From Pezizomycotina sp. ARF18 (Eukaryota; Ascomycota), in the NCBI GenBank assembly GCA_002224055.1, contig AZLU01000065.1:1-60707 (forward strand): a stretch of 60,707 nt of DNA, in the 5' to 3' direction. The notes beneath the pieces were generated by a model. It was given only the letters and a program-made list of their open reading frames with translations. It did not search any database and had not been told where the DNA came from. This document shows, in pieces, positions 24,428-37,175 of this stretch (its first letter is position 1; every line of letters begins with the position of its first letter). The position numbers and the translations under genes were made by a program.

Positions 24428-27400
24428 GTTGATGAGCTGAGGGGAGAAAAATCGAAAATGTAATTCTAGCTGAAACTATGTACAGGCAATCGAGCTTTTG
24501 GAAGAAGCTAAGAAGCTAAGAGGGAACTAGTAGAGAAAGAGAGAAGGAAGAAGAAACTGTGCACCTGGGACAGTTCGAGATGTTTTGAAAGTTGCTGATG
24601 CTGATGGATAAGACAGAAAGGACAGGAAGAAGGGTGGACACCGGATCTTTAAATAAACTAAACCGCGTCGAAGCTTAGCCTTAGGAATTTCTCTAGAAGC
24701 TTTCCAAGACTTCAAGCGATTGCGCGAGAGTAAACTAGGCGTGTGCACCAACGTAATAACGTCATATTCTCCGTCTTAGGAGAGTCTAACCTCCTGTCTG
24801 TTTTGGATGCATCTTCCCAAACTATCTCCCACCCATTAGAACAATCCAACCGTTATCACGACATTGAGCACCGGCCGGTGAGAAAGAGTTGCATATGGTT
24901 GGTAAAAGCGTGCACGGACGAACAGATGATGAACCGCTGCCCTGGAAGGAGGGAAACTAGTTGGCCACTAGGTTCGAAAGAAGAAAGTGGCGCTCGCACC
25001 ATCCCCGCACATAACGCTACCACATGAGTTCTTGACGTGATCTTTGCTGCAGCAGGTGGCAACAATGTCTTGCGCAAACAGATAAGGCATGATGTGCAAA
25101 CTGGTAGAGCCTTTCGTTTCAATTTGTATTTAGCTTCTGCTTATATTGCTTGTAAGGCTGGTCAGTCGACGAAATGAACAAGGTCAAGGATGTTCTGGTA
25201 ATGTGACTGCAAGACAATCTGCAAAGTTGTCAATTTGACCTACCTGCAGTGATAGCCAGGAACTGAAAATCAGTGGCGTTGATCATTTCTTCCCGCTAGC
25301 GTATCTGTAGGGTGTTCTAGAAAGGCAGTTGGAAGTTTCGGATTAGTGGAGATAGTTGAGGTTTCGAGGTGGTGGGCGTCAGAAAGAAGCAGGAACGTAG
25401 AAGCATTCGGATCTTCCTTATCAGGTTTGAGATCACACCCAACCTCAGGAAACAAACGGAGAGAAAATCACCGCCGCCGCCGCCGACAATAACGACGGCA
25501 CAACGATGGCAATGCAAACAAAATAAGAATAGAAACACGGGAGAATTGTCATATAAACAAAAGCAATGCTCAGTACGTAATGTTTTCTTTTGAGTTATGT
25601 CTCTTTTTTAGTGTTAGATCAACAGGATCCTTATTTTTTCGACGTATCGTGGTGATTGCTGACTAGGGTTTCTGATTGAAAGCATCACGACCCTAGCAGC
25701 TAAAGCAATAAAGCATGGACTATGCATCGTATTCATATTTCTTATCTTTCAGACTGTTCGATTCACCTTCAGTGCAATCAAAGCAGTGAATAATATTAAA
25801 AGATCGTCACCGGTTTCTCCGAAGACCTGGCTGAAAGAATATCAGAATCTCTGCTTCTTCCACACTTACAGAGACCACTAAACACAGGCGATTCCCTTTC
25901 TGGAAGATCTTAAGGAAAAGACGAAAAGTCTCGGCCGCCGGATGCTAATCACTGACAGCTCAGCCGTTTTAAATAGCTTAATTATCGTAGGAACGTCCAA
26001 TTCCCGGAGTTGAGGAGCGCACGTTAGCCAAGATCGAGTAAAGATATACGGTCTTCAAGTCAATGATGTGCAACGAATAAAGATGCGAGTAGTCAGAATA
26101 ATTCCCGTTACACGAAGCAAGACATCGTGATCCTTGACATATTTTGCTCTGATCAAGGTATATCGTGGTCGAGTATGCGAGGGATTCCCAGCCTCTTCCC
26201 TCACGATAGCAGAACGCTCCTCGAGAATCAATTCCAGCAAGCTTCCATTTACTCAATATCGTTTGTAGATCGATATATATCTGAAAATATGTCCTCGGTA
26301 GGTGCCATTCAAAGACTAGTCAGACAGAGTTCTGAAGATGGCCTGCCTTCGAGTGGATACTTGACTATCACTGGTTCAGATGCGTGCCTTTCTTAAACTC
26401 CTTCCTTTATATCACGGAAGTTTCCAGCTGCTCCATCCGTCCACGATACTGATAGAAAACCACAACAAGAAGCGTCGCCATCTTTGTTCTAAAGAGGTCT
26501 GGATCTTCACAATAAACCAAACATCTAAAACAAGCAGGACATTGGGGCCACAAAATGTTGATAAACTATTTATAAACGAAGGATGGCATGCGTGTTTTTA
26601 TTTCAACTCACCTTATAAAAGTTTCACTTCCCCAGAAAATGACGTCTCGAGTACTTATCCGAGCCTTGGCCACCTTCACGCTCGTGCGTTCATTGCGGAG
26701 TTCGTATTCGGATTCGCAGTCTTTTCCCCATCTTCCCGTGATGCGAAATCATTAAGAAAAGACAAGCCTTTTCAGTCTGGGAGGGAACCTTCCTGTATTA
26801 GAATCAAGGAGCCGGAGAAACAATTTCCTCTACTTTTTTGGTGTTTAAAATCTTCCGTGCCGGCCATTGAATCACCTCCGAGCCTTGGCCTTCCTCGTTT
26901 GGTCTGTTTCAAAGCCCACTCCACCCCGTGATCCACTTTTAACGACATAATCGCGGGATTGCTCACTGATCCGTTATTTCATGGCCCCGAGAAACAAAAG
27001 AGCAGAAAACAAGTTTCTCTAATCGTTGGAATGGGAGGGCCTCCCAGAAAAAGAACGCAGATGTTGTCAGACAGTAACCATAATGTTGTTTTCTAACCTC
27101 CGTCCCGATCGTCGTCCATGTGCAACTAGTGTAAAATGCTGCTTCCCGCTTGGTGATACTGATTTTGCCCGTGGGAGCAGGGAATTAAGTCGCACCGGTC
27201 TGTGTTGATGTCATCTCGCACACGCACGTATTCAGCAATGCAATTAAATGTTATGCGAAGATGTAAACTATTGTGAAGTTTACCGTTTGTGCTATATTAA
27301 TGAAAGCTTCGTCGGATAGGACGAAATGAATTGATAGCTTCACATAAATAGCTTTCTCCTGAAGCCTTTGCATCTAAATACGTCTCAAAAAGCTATTATG

Positions 27401-27837
27401 TTCTTGATAGTTAGGTTCGCAGTACATTAATCGAAAGCTTCTTGCAAGTCAAAAAAAAAAGTACATTCATTTGGATATTCGTGCCTTTGTATTGTTATTT
27501 CATGGCTAGAAGAATAGATTAAATATTGAACAATGAACAATTCGTGATACAGCGCTAATTATAAAACGTGACAGGCAAGTAAAACAAAGTACCGTAGCTG
27601 GTTATTCACATTTTCTCTTTCCCTCCTTTGAAAATCGTTATTATTCGACAAAGGTGAACATTTAATCGCTTTGAGAAATGAAGTGCCACGTCGAAACTGA
27701 TGTAAACAAATATAAATGTTTCGACGGCCAAACTCGTTCCGAAATCAAAGTAACTTTCGCTGACGCAAATAATCAGATAGTGCAAACATTTAACTTCCCC
27801 AACATTAATGATTAGTATTATTTTCATATCCTTTTTT
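24428..27837. other. 3.4 kb spacer, no recognised gene
   Basis: No supported gene. The longest frame is a 183-codon plus-strand frame at 26380-26931 with unrecognised composition and no plausible splice partners; it contains two copies of CGAGCCTTGGCC (about 26661 and 26880). A run of CCG triplets lies at 25471-25485. Confidence 0.5.
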
Positions 27838-30483
27838 TTAGAATAGCGCCTTTTCTTCGTAGTCCGGAGGATTCGTCTGTTGTCCGTCCACGTTATCGGA
27901 CCACTGAATCTTGCTCTTCTCGTCAACCCAGGCGTACTCACGTCGCTAGCAGCGATATCGAACGCCCTTGAGCCTTCAATCTCTTCCTTGCTGACGCCGC
28001 CTTCGTCTAGGGATCCAGAGAACACCTCCTTCGCAGCGAGGGCAGGGTGAGCAAAGCGTTCTCGCGGTCTTCCGTCGTGTAGACCGGAGTGGGGTAGGTC
28101 TTGGGCATCATGCCGCGGGTGGCGACGAACGTCTTCGTAGAGGTGAGGCTTGAAGAACCTGGCAAACAGTCAAGATCAAAGCGATAAGCATCACGGCGAA
28201 GGGACCCCATGCTTTGGCGATGACGAGAGGCCACCATGCAGATTTCGAGGAGATAGACGCCCGTGAAGAGATGGAGGACGGCGCGAGATAACAGCGACCG
28301 AGAGTGTCTAGATTTTGCTGCTCTAACGACGAACAGCATATTGTACTTAAAGGCGATCCAGAAGAGACAAAGGCCAACAGTGGAGAAGAGCAGGATCAAT
28401 GGGCGATGACCGAGTAGGTAATTGCGATGACCATCAAATTGGTAGACTGGGAACAGCGTTCCCCAGCCAACCGAGGACAGCTTCATCCAGCGATTCCACT
28501 TCTTCCTCGGCGCTGTCCAGAAGCCAGCGAGGAGCTTCATCACAACCAGGAGGCAATCTGCACCAAGACGCTGGGCGGATATAGAGAGACCTTGGAGGAG
28601 CAAGTAAGAGATGTAAAAGTTGGAGGCCTTGGGCAAGGTCGTCGCGAGCAAGCTGGTGGCTGAAGAAGGGTCGTTGATAATCGCCTGAGCGGATGCAGAC
28701 GCAGCAGAGCCGAGGGTAGTGACGAGGAACACCTGAATGACTTGGAAGCCGAAGTAGGCAGACTGAGTGGTAAGCTCAACTCGGAATTGGTGGGTTGCCC
28801 ATAAGCTTGGCCATAAGCCTTATGACAATGGGCAGCAACGCCATCAGCACGGCCATCAAAATCGAAAGGAGGAAACCTGAAAATATAGAGTTAGCAGGAG
28901 CCAAATACATCCGCAACGCCATCAGCACGGCCATCAAAATCGAAGGAGGAAACCTGAAAATATAGAGTTAGCAGGAGCCAAATACATCCGCCGCGTAGAT
29001 AAGGGAATGCATGTCAGAGGGAGTTAATTTACCAGTGATAAGCCCAGAATTGGCTTTGGAATCTTCAGGATGAACTTCAAGAAATGGACCTTCTCGTCAA
29101 GCTGTCAATGTTGGAGATGGACGCTACGATGCCGACCGGAACCGACCAGAAGATGACAAGAGCCACCAAAATGCGGTGGTGAGGGTGATCCTGATTAGCC
29201 GTTCCCACCACTTAATCCTCATGTTCGACCAGATGATATCCTGCGGAACAATGCCGATGAAACGCGGGGCCATGTGGAGGGGGCGATTGTGGGTAACACA
29301 CTGCACGGCGGTCTGGGCGCCCTCTGGGACGTGAATTCGATGAAAGCAGAGTTGAGCTGTTTGACCTGGTCGGTGCGCTGGCGAGCCTGGAGTTCCTGGA
29401 CCTTTACGTTGAGGCGCTGGAGTTCTTCGCGGCCCCAGTTGATGGTATCGACCTTCTTCCCGATGATCGGCTTGAGCCTGTGAGACGGACGCTTTTTCTG
29501 CGGGACCCACCTGGCGCCAACAGCGCCGCTCTCCTGGTCGGCATCGGCAGCCCCGGGGCCCTTGGCGGCTCTGCGGTTCTTGTCAGCGAGGCGGATGAGC
29601 TTGGCTTCGGCTCCTTCCAATTTCAGCATAGCCTTGTCGCGCTCGACGACGGCTTCCTCGAGTTCCTTGATGTCTGTGTTGATCCAGATACGGGCGACAT
29701 CGTCAAACATTTTGAGGAGGGCAGGCACGCTCAAGTAGTTGTCGGGAATGGAAGTAATCAGGACGGTGCGCGCGGAAATGCGGTCGGCATACAGAGGAGA
29801 CATCATGTAGGCGTGGCGAACTCCGATGAAATGCATCAGCTCGCGGTAGATCGTGAACAGCAGGAAAAGGATGAATACGATGCCGACCAGGCAGGGAGCC
29901 CAGTAACGAGGGTTGTTGCTCATGTTCGCGTCGACATTTCCGTAACTGATCACATCCAACTGCTGTCCCGGGCCGCCGCCGGTCGCATATACGGGGAACA
30001 AGATGGGGAAGGTAATACAGCAGCCGACGACGCTGATGATAACTCCGACTTTGAGGAATCGGATAAAGAAATAGACGTCCAGGTTGGTCTTCTCCAGGAT
30101 GTATGAGCCTCTGAAGGAAGAGCGTGCAGTTAGCGTTTTTTTTTCTTTTTTTGGGGGTTCTCTAGTGAGGTCATTCCAATGACACAAGAATTACCTTTTC
30201 GCAATCAAGGGCTGAACCACGCAAACAATCCCTTGGGCAACTCGTCGACTCGCTTCTCTTTCGGAACCCTCCCGACGTATGTGCGAGGAGAATATATGCG
30301 ACTCTGCAGGCTCCTCAGGATCATGAAGAGCCCGACCATGGCGAGGAAAACGAGGCCATTGATAACCAGCGAAGAGACGAGTGCCGAAGCGCTTGACGAG
30401 GTATGAGTCGCTGATCCGATGTTCTGGTCGCCCTTCTGGACGTCGTTGACGCCCCTGGCGATAAATTGATGTAAATTGTCCAT
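27838..30483 (-). CDS. CSC1/OSCA-like DUF221 cation channel
   Basis: A multi-pass plasma-membrane protein of the calcium-permeable stress-gated channel family (yeast Csc1, Rsn1 and Phm7 relatives), which open on osmotic or mechanical stress. The start ATG at 30481-30483 begins MDNLHQFIARGVND; a first TM (SSLVINGLVFLAMVGLFMIL) and the family motif IYSPRTYVGRVPKEKR follow. After an 84-base intron (30111-30194) come the paired TM segments, then GVRHAYMMSPLYADRISART and the cytosolic insert with a coiled coil (VERDKAMLKLEGAEAKL). Next are AFIEFTSQRAA, MAPRFIGIVPQDIIWSNM and the C-terminal TM bundle with SAYFGFQVIQVFLVTTLGSA, ending PPDYEEKALF. Length is about 850 residues, normal for the family. 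Frame switches occur at several homopolymers, for example a GGG run at 30209-30211 before LIAKR. A tandem duplication overlaps an intron acceptor near 28.9 kb. Whether it truly gates calcium is inferred from the family. Confidence 0.88.
28836..28990. repeat. Tandem duplication of 77-78 bases across a splice acceptor
   Basis: Unit 1 (28836-28913, 78 bases) and unit 2 (28914-28990, 77 bases) are identical except for one A in an AAA/AA run. On the coding minus strand each unit holds the end of an intron (CTAAC branch motif, ATTTTCAG) and about 40 bases of the next exon of the CSC1-like gene. The copies are adjacent with no spacer. They are either a very recent duplication or an assembly artefact. 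Confidence 0.9.
30111..30194 (-). other. First intron of the CSC1-like gene
   Basis: GTAATT donor after the LIAKR codons, CTAAC branch motif, CTTCAG acceptor before the exon giving GSYILEKTNLDVYFF. Length 84 bases. Confidence 0.75.
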
Positions 30484-33400
30484 TGTTGTTTATTTGTCGG
30501 TTGGGTTGTATCTGGACTTTCCTTCTTTCTCTTGGGACGAACGAAGGCCCCGACTACTTTAGGAACGTCCAAGGCAGTGAAAGCTATAGGTATCGAAACG
30601 GATCGATACTTTTCAAAGGTAAAAGAGGGAAAGATAAAAGGATTTTTTATCAAGAGATCGAAAGGGATAGGAAAAAGTATTTAAATATTTTCTTCCTTTT
30701 TTTCCCCTTGGTATCTTTTTGTCTTGTCTTGCGTTTTTTTTTTTTTTTTTTTTTTAATTTTATTTATTTTATTCTTAGCGCTCTTCCCCTTGGTTCTGCT
30801 AGAGATAATAATTACTTACTTACACACTCCCTGCTAATGAAATCTTTTTTTTTTCTTTTTCTGGGGTTTCCACTTTTTGCTATCTCGTTTAAGGTTGTGT
30901 CTTCCAATACAAAGTGTGTGTTAACATTGCGATCTTTTTATTACATACGACTCATTACTTTCTTTTTTTCTTGTTCACTCCATTAGCCTAAGACCACCTT
31001 TTTTACATATATCCTGATGTTGAGCACCGCCGAAACGCGTATTCTCCCTCTCCGAATTGAGACTGATTCTTAAGGCAAATGCAAGACGGTTTAGGGAGAG
31101 ATACAGGGAAAGGGATGGAGGAGGCTTTTCAGCTGGTGGCGAGAGTTACTTTTTTTTATTTTTATTTTATTTTTATTTTTTTTTGGATAAAGAATCTTTG
31201 GGGAAGGCCTGAAGGATTCCAAAGAAAAGGAACGGTGAGTGATGCTCTCATATAAGTAGAAATTTTCATTGTTTCTGTCGTATGGAGTTTGTCAATAATT
31301 CTTTCCTTTTTCTCTTTCGTGTGTTTCTTGACGACAGTATGAACGCATTGTTATTAGTTGATTTCTTTGCGGACCAGGCACCCAAGCATCCAAGACCACC
31401 ATCGCAGGAAATTCTCTACTGTTCACATCCTTGTTACCCTATCCAACCAGGTTTGAGCGAGGTGACAGGAAGCATGGCGAAGAGACAAGCTAGCCCTTTC
31501 TTAACGCAACTTTGCTCTGATTTATCCTGCTTTTGTGATGATAGAAAACGAAAAGCTCTCTCTTGTTTTCCAATATTCTTCTTCCTAAGCTCCCGAAGAG
31601 TAGAGAGATGGAGAAGAGATCTGAACTGATTACATATTAGTGCTGGTACGTCACGAGCCTGGACCAGATCACCGCAGCGGGTTTTTTTCTGAACCTTCGG
31701 CGTGCGAATGATGTTCATTATCATCATCAGGCATCCCTTTTGTCAATAAGAGAGACAATCGAGAAAATCTTCTCTGAATCGCTTGTGAGGAGGACGTTTT
31801 TCTTCTCTGGGCTTTGGGGAGCCACGGAGCGAGAAGAGAAAAAAAAAGGCTTTTGGGGACCCACCTTCAAGATGCATAATGGGTGCAGCTAATTCGGGGA
31901 TCGCCATGATCTCGTCAATTGTGGAAATTAAAAAACAAAAATTTTTTACCAAAAAAGAAAAGGCTTCGAAAGCGGACCGCAAATCGAGAAACCAAAAGCC
32001 CAGAAATATCGACTGGCGCGTGCGTTCTGAATCTTGATGATACAACGCTAACAATCTCTCATTGGTGGCTTTCTTCTAATTGTTTCTCCTCACTTGGAGA
32101 AGAGTTTTTTTTTTTTTAATTTGAGCCTACGATCGATTGAGACTCCGGTAACGCAAAACTGCGTTTCCAATTTTATGCTGCTGAGCAGTTCCGTTTGAAA
32201 AAAGTACTGTGCTACTTTCGGAGGATTAAATTTCTGCATCCCTGGCACCAAATTTTTTATCGCACACATAGTAGACAAGGAGGGTGGAAAAACGAACGAT
32301 TTCTCCAGTCTTCGATTGGTATCTGCAAGACGATGCACTGAAAAATGGTCTGTTCACTCATCAAGGCAAAGGTTGCCCATTGCAGTAGCCCTGCACCAGC
32401 ACTTCACCGCGTGTGTGGAGCCTGTCAAGGACTTTTTTTTTTTTTTTTTTGGCCTCCTGCTGCCATGCGATATACTCGAACGCAAGAGCAAAAGAATTTC
32501 CCTTTCGCATTTATTTTCCTTGGTGGGCTCGAAGCGACATGCATGGACATTATTATTTTTAGCACTGCCACTGATCCAGATTCACTCGGCGACCCGCCTA
32601 TTCTTGAGCCATCTGAACCGGACCCTGCCGTTCTTTTATTGGGATCGCGGGCACGAGCTCCTTAAACCTCACGGAAGCCCCTTAACATCTCTTCCTATAT
32701 TTCGAGCATAGCCTCTGCGTGTCCGAACATCTCGCGAATCTAAATCAGCCGAAATTTGTAACGAGATCCTTACCTCCACTATAACGATATCGTGGCTGTG
32801 GGAAGAGATATTGCCTTGAATTGGTTCAAGGAGTGGCGTCGGAGACGGTAAATCGATCGTTTTGTGGAGGCGAACCACATCTTGCGTCACGGTTCCAGCT
32901 GAATAAAACCGTCCGTCCGCGTAATTCTCCAGTTTGCTCCATGGAGTTGCAATTTTCTTTTATATTTGCATGTATTTTCTGAAAACAATATTCATAACGA
33001 CGCGCGGGTTGACAGAAGCAGACAAGCCGAGGAGGCGCTTAGCGCACAGAGATATCAAGCCCAAAGGTGGGATATCAGCCGGTCAACTTCACGCCATTGC
33101 TTTTACCAAACCATCTTATCTCCGTTCAATTAGCACTAAACTTCATTCCAAACTGGCGGCTGATCATCGTAGCCAGCATACACTATATTCGAAGTTGAAG
33201 GCCAGTTTCCGCCACCACCGCCGAGCATTATTATCATCTACTCTCCAATTGGGGTTTACAGCTTTAGCGTTCAGAGGCATCTCGGATATCAATTTCTGCA
33301 AGCAATACTCAAGTTGACGTGTACCTTCACGTTAGCTCTTCGGACTTGCAATCCGAAACTTCGATTCCATGGATCGCGTCGGCATTACAACGAAGCGAAT

Positions 33401-33683
33401 TATGCCAGCACGAAATTTGCCAAATGTCTCGCTCAGGAGCGGACGTATTCGCGGTACATTCGCGATAAGATGGCGACTTGACACAAGGACCGAGAAGGGC
33501 ATGCTCTGCCAATACTCTACGCAATGTGAACAACTCGCGTCTTGATTGATTAGAAAGGAGCAAGAAAGCTTTTTCCGGCGCATGGGACTGCAGAATTTCG
33601 GTCTCAGCAACTCTGGTCTGTCAACTCATGTTACTGTTACACAAGTATCAAAGACAAAGGAAACTACACGTTCGATCCCTTTT
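30484..33683. other. 3.2 kb spacer upstream of the CSC1-like gene
   Basis: No supported gene. Long T tracts occur at 30734-30755 and 31150-31184 (T-rich with TTTTA units). This is the promoter side of the CSC1-like gene and the 3' side of the rhodopsin-domain gene. Frames of 110-167 codons lie inside T-rich sequence and have no motifs. Confidence 0.5.
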
Positions 33684-35185
33684 CAGGATCGTTGACTATC
33701 TCCGAACCGCTCCGGGTCTCCCTCCTCCAGGATGAAGAGCTCCCTCGTACACTCTATGCCATCGCCCGTTCCTCCTTTCCAGTCGACGTACAGGTCGTCG
33801 CGGTCCTCGTCGTGAGGTTTAATTCATGGATGGTACTATCCGCAACGTCAGGCCCTCCGTCTTGCTCTCCGCCCCCCTTTTCATTTTTTCTACTGTTCCC
33901 CATCTTATACTCTGGCCTTTGTAGCCCGAAGGTTCAATCTTCTCGCTATGTTGACCGGCGGACTTTCCTATCACTTCGGTCTCGGCACCTCTCTCCGTCC
34001 GGCGGGAGCGCTTAAACATCCCGCCGGTAGTGAAAGACCACTTGCTGAAGCCCTTCGGGAGCGCTCCGGGCCTCCCGCGCTGTCGCTGTCATCGGCGAGC
34101 ACGTGCGAAATTCCTGCCTTTGTAGCCGGCGCGCACGCTATGGCGAGCGAGAGCACAACCTCCACGGAAGCCCACATCGGGTGCTTGCCGAACGCGTACG
34201 TAAAGTCGGCGCGAGCAACCATTCCCGGAGCGCAAGCAATCCTATTACGCTGACCATGGGTATGAAGCCTCCGAGGCCGAATAAGCCGATCAGCAGCAAT
34301 TTGTCACGCAGGTGCAGGCGCAGGCGCATGATAACGGGTATGGGCAGGCTGAGGATCATAAAGTCTGCGAGAATGTAGGCGACGCCGGCGAAGGTGAACA
34401 CGATCATGCGGTCGAAGCACTTTGCCGCGAGGAGGTGGTTCCAAAAGTCGATCGGCGCGCATCCCACGGCGAGGAACATGAACGGTATGATCGAAACGAC
34501 GAAGACGTACAACGCTACGACTATGACAAAGATGTGATAGGCTCTATAGGGAAGAGTTGGTAATAGAACATCAAGAAGGTGCTTTTAACCTGTCTGTGTT
34601 AGTGATGACTTTTTTTTTCAAATCGGAGGGAATTTACTTACGAAATAATGCACTGTGTGAAATGACAGCCCGTTTATGGTCATCCACTGAGAAAGAAAAT
34701 CACGCCAGTCAGTCGACAAACCTCATGATAGGGGAAACTGGGAGGTTTAGTGAGTACCAACTGATAGTTACGGATCCGTGCGATGTCGAGGGTATATATA
34801 TGCCTCCCCGCCCACTTATTCTGGATGCCCATCGTTATCAAGCAGGTTATAATGATACACATTGTTACGAGGCAGATCCAGTCTTCCGGCCGCAGCCTCT
34901 TCGGTGTTATCCTTAACCTTACGTAAAACCTCAGCCGACGACGAGCAGCGAGATGAATCCATGACCGCAAGGACAATGCTGTACTTCAGCCACGTCTCAT
35001 CGCGCGGAGCTGCGGAAGGACTTCGTCTAGTTGGTGCAGCACGTCAATCGGGTCGAGGTTTGGTGGGAGGAACGGCTTGAGCGTCGCATTCGCGGAGGTC
35101 GGATCTTTCAGAAGGTATGGCACCAGCTTGAGGGTACTCGGGTTTGCTCCGCGGCCGCCGCGGTCACGACAACGCCGAAGTCCAT
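33684..35185 (-). CDS. Rhodopsin-domain integral membrane protein (Pth11-like)
   Basis: A seven-TM protein of the large fungal rhodopsin-domain family that includes Pth11-type surface sensors; ligand unknown. I place the start at 35183-35185 (MDFGVVVTAAAA), because the following stretch, DEVLPQLRADETWLKYS in part across frames, leads directly into the first TM and the family motif RFYVRLRI..RLRPEDWICL. Later blocks are IQNKWAGRHIYTLD, VHYF, STFLMFYYQLF, AYHIFVIVVALYVFVVSII, CAPIDFWNHL, KCFDRMIVFTFAGVAYILAD and MILSLPIPVIMRLRLHLRDK. After these come LIGLFGLGGFIPMVSVI and, in another frame, ADFTYAFGKHPMWASVEVVL. The tail is polar and ends ELFILEEGDPERFGDSQRS at 33684. Two introns, 34687-34757 and 34590-34641, fit the family exon joins. 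Breaks include a GGG run at 34549-34551. Function beyond membrane sensing cannot be stated. Confidence 0.8.
34590..34641 (-). other. Intron of the rhodopsin-domain gene
   Basis: Very short (52 bases), GTAAGT donor, CACTAACAC branch region and GACAG acceptor; it joins VHYF to KSTFLMFYYQLF as in the family. Confidence 0.75.
34687..34757 (-). other. Intron of the rhodopsin-domain gene
   Basis: GTACTC donor and TTTCTCAG acceptor, 71 bases, joining the RIRNYQL codons to WMTINGL. Confidence 0.65.
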
Positions 35186-36052
35186 TAGTTCCCTGATCGT
35201 TTCCTCTGGGAAAGCTCTAGTGGATTCGACATGCTTTCCGAGTCCCTTAATCTTGTTTCGTTCTCTGGAGGATATAGCAAAGCTCCAAAAGAGCGAAAAT
35301 TGTATGGAAGTGAGCACACGCCTTGAATATTTCCAAGTATCGGGCCAAATACTCGAGAGAGTTGTCCAGAACAAGACATATAAACATTCTTTTGTATTTA
35401 CTTCCACAAACAAGATTCGCCTTGGAAGAAAAGGCTTGTTTTCTTCCGAACGGATCAACTACTTAAGTATGCAAAGGGGGCTTGAGAATACGAACTTTAG
35501 CGGGTCATTAAAACTAAAGTTTTATAGATCACCGAGAAAAAAAACGTTGTATAAATCGGCTAGCCGGCACTATTCCACCAAGCAGAGCCTGACCAGCGAC
35601 AAACACAAAGTGGGAAACAAGTTTAAGGATCAGCTCGCTTACTTTGCAAGTTGCGAACTTCTAAAACCACCACGCTGGGGAGGTTTGTGGTGTATCTTGG
35701 GGGTCTATGTGATGATCTCCATGTATACGCACGCAAGTTATAGGAAGAAGAGCCGAATAAACCCCGTATTTAACGTTGGAGCTAAGGTTTCTGAGCACGA
35801 ATCAGATTGGCGAAAGAACTACAGATGTTAGGATTCCTTAGAAGACGATTAATCCAAAAGGAAGAGGAGATGCAGTCAGAATACGAGATGCTTGCGGCGA
35901 CGTGCGCCAGTTACATAAGTGGCTCTCCATCCCGCCCCGTATTCGCCTAAGTTTGAAGCTATACCAACTGAGGCTTTCTAACATCAAATATCCTCGTAAA
36001 GCTTCACATTATAATAGAGAAATTCATATCGGTTGGTTCTGCAGCAGTAACT

Positions 36053-36087
<35 letters not shown>

Positions 36088-37175
36088 TTTTGGGGCAAAG
36101 AAGAAAGAATGGTTTCATATTCCATTGGCGAAGCGCGTTGTATACAATCGAACAATGCCGTCTTTGCTCAAAAACACCAGAACCGAAGTAAACAGAATGA
36201 TACAGGTCCTCCCCTGGCGAATCGTGTATCCTAGAACTTAGTGCGCATTCCTAGAGCACGATGTTGGTACCACAAAGTCGGGTGAAACGGACATTTGGTA
36301 CACCGTTGACACCACGAATTGAAACAATCGAAAAATATCCCGGATCTAATACCGTGAAACCAAGTGATATCAGCGTCTGATCAATTCATTGGCTCTAGCG
36401 TGACATTTTTTGTAAAGGTACCGGTCGTACAAACGATATTCTTTGACGCTATCACGTAGTATATCCGCAGTTTACACCCGCATCTGCTTTTAGGCCACGG
36501 GAAATTAAACCCTTCCACCAGCCAATTTTTAGTGGATAAATTGGCCGTTTTCTGACAAGTCTGCGATCAGATAATCTGGACGCGAATGTGAAAGATTGTT
36601 TTCTAATCCTTTTCCAGTTCTCCGCAGCCGCAGGGACTACAGGATAGAATAAAAACACCGATGCTAAAAATCTAGGATTATCCCGTACTTACATACCGTT
36701 TGAAATCATGCCACGGATTATTAAACGACGCCTTTATATATATATATTCTGTCCCTTCCAAGTTCCAACCGTGTCTCGGTAGACGGAGAATTCACTGATA
36801 AACGGAAAAAAAAAAAGGTTTCCTCTAGAATTGTTGGTGTTTGAGTGAGGTGGGGAAAAGGGGATAAAATAGTAGTAGTGTAATGAATGACAGAGCTTAT
36901 TGTGTGGGCCAGTTGTTTGCTTTATCACCCTTATTTATTTTATTTTTTTTTTTTCTTGAAATTTATTGCGATTCTAACTACGCCGCTGATTTTTAGCACG
37001 TTTAAATCAAATTAGAGGGAAAATTTTTAATCAATATCGTCGACTACTTAATAATCGTTGTCCCTTTTCCTATTCTTTTTTATCTCTCTTTGATCGTATT
37101 CAAACGACATTCATCTAAAAAAAAAAAAGAAAAAAAAAAAAAAAAAGACGATAGGAAATTAGCATTCACTTCATC
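35186..37175. other. Divergent spacer between rhodopsin-domain gene and amidase
   Basis: Shared upstream region of two divergently transcribed genes. A run of about 30 T at 36056-36086 and A/T-rich tracts at 36950-37146 are visible; the latter lie directly before the amidase start. A 266-codon plus-strand frame (35031-35831) overlaps the 5' end of the rhodopsin-domain gene and is discussed in the findings. No other gene is supported. Confidence 0.5.

Noticed and set aside
26380-26931. 183-codon plus-strand frame in the 24.4-27.8 kb spacer
   Set aside because: No domain, no signal, no splice partners, and composition like the surrounding non-coding DNA. It is probably chance.
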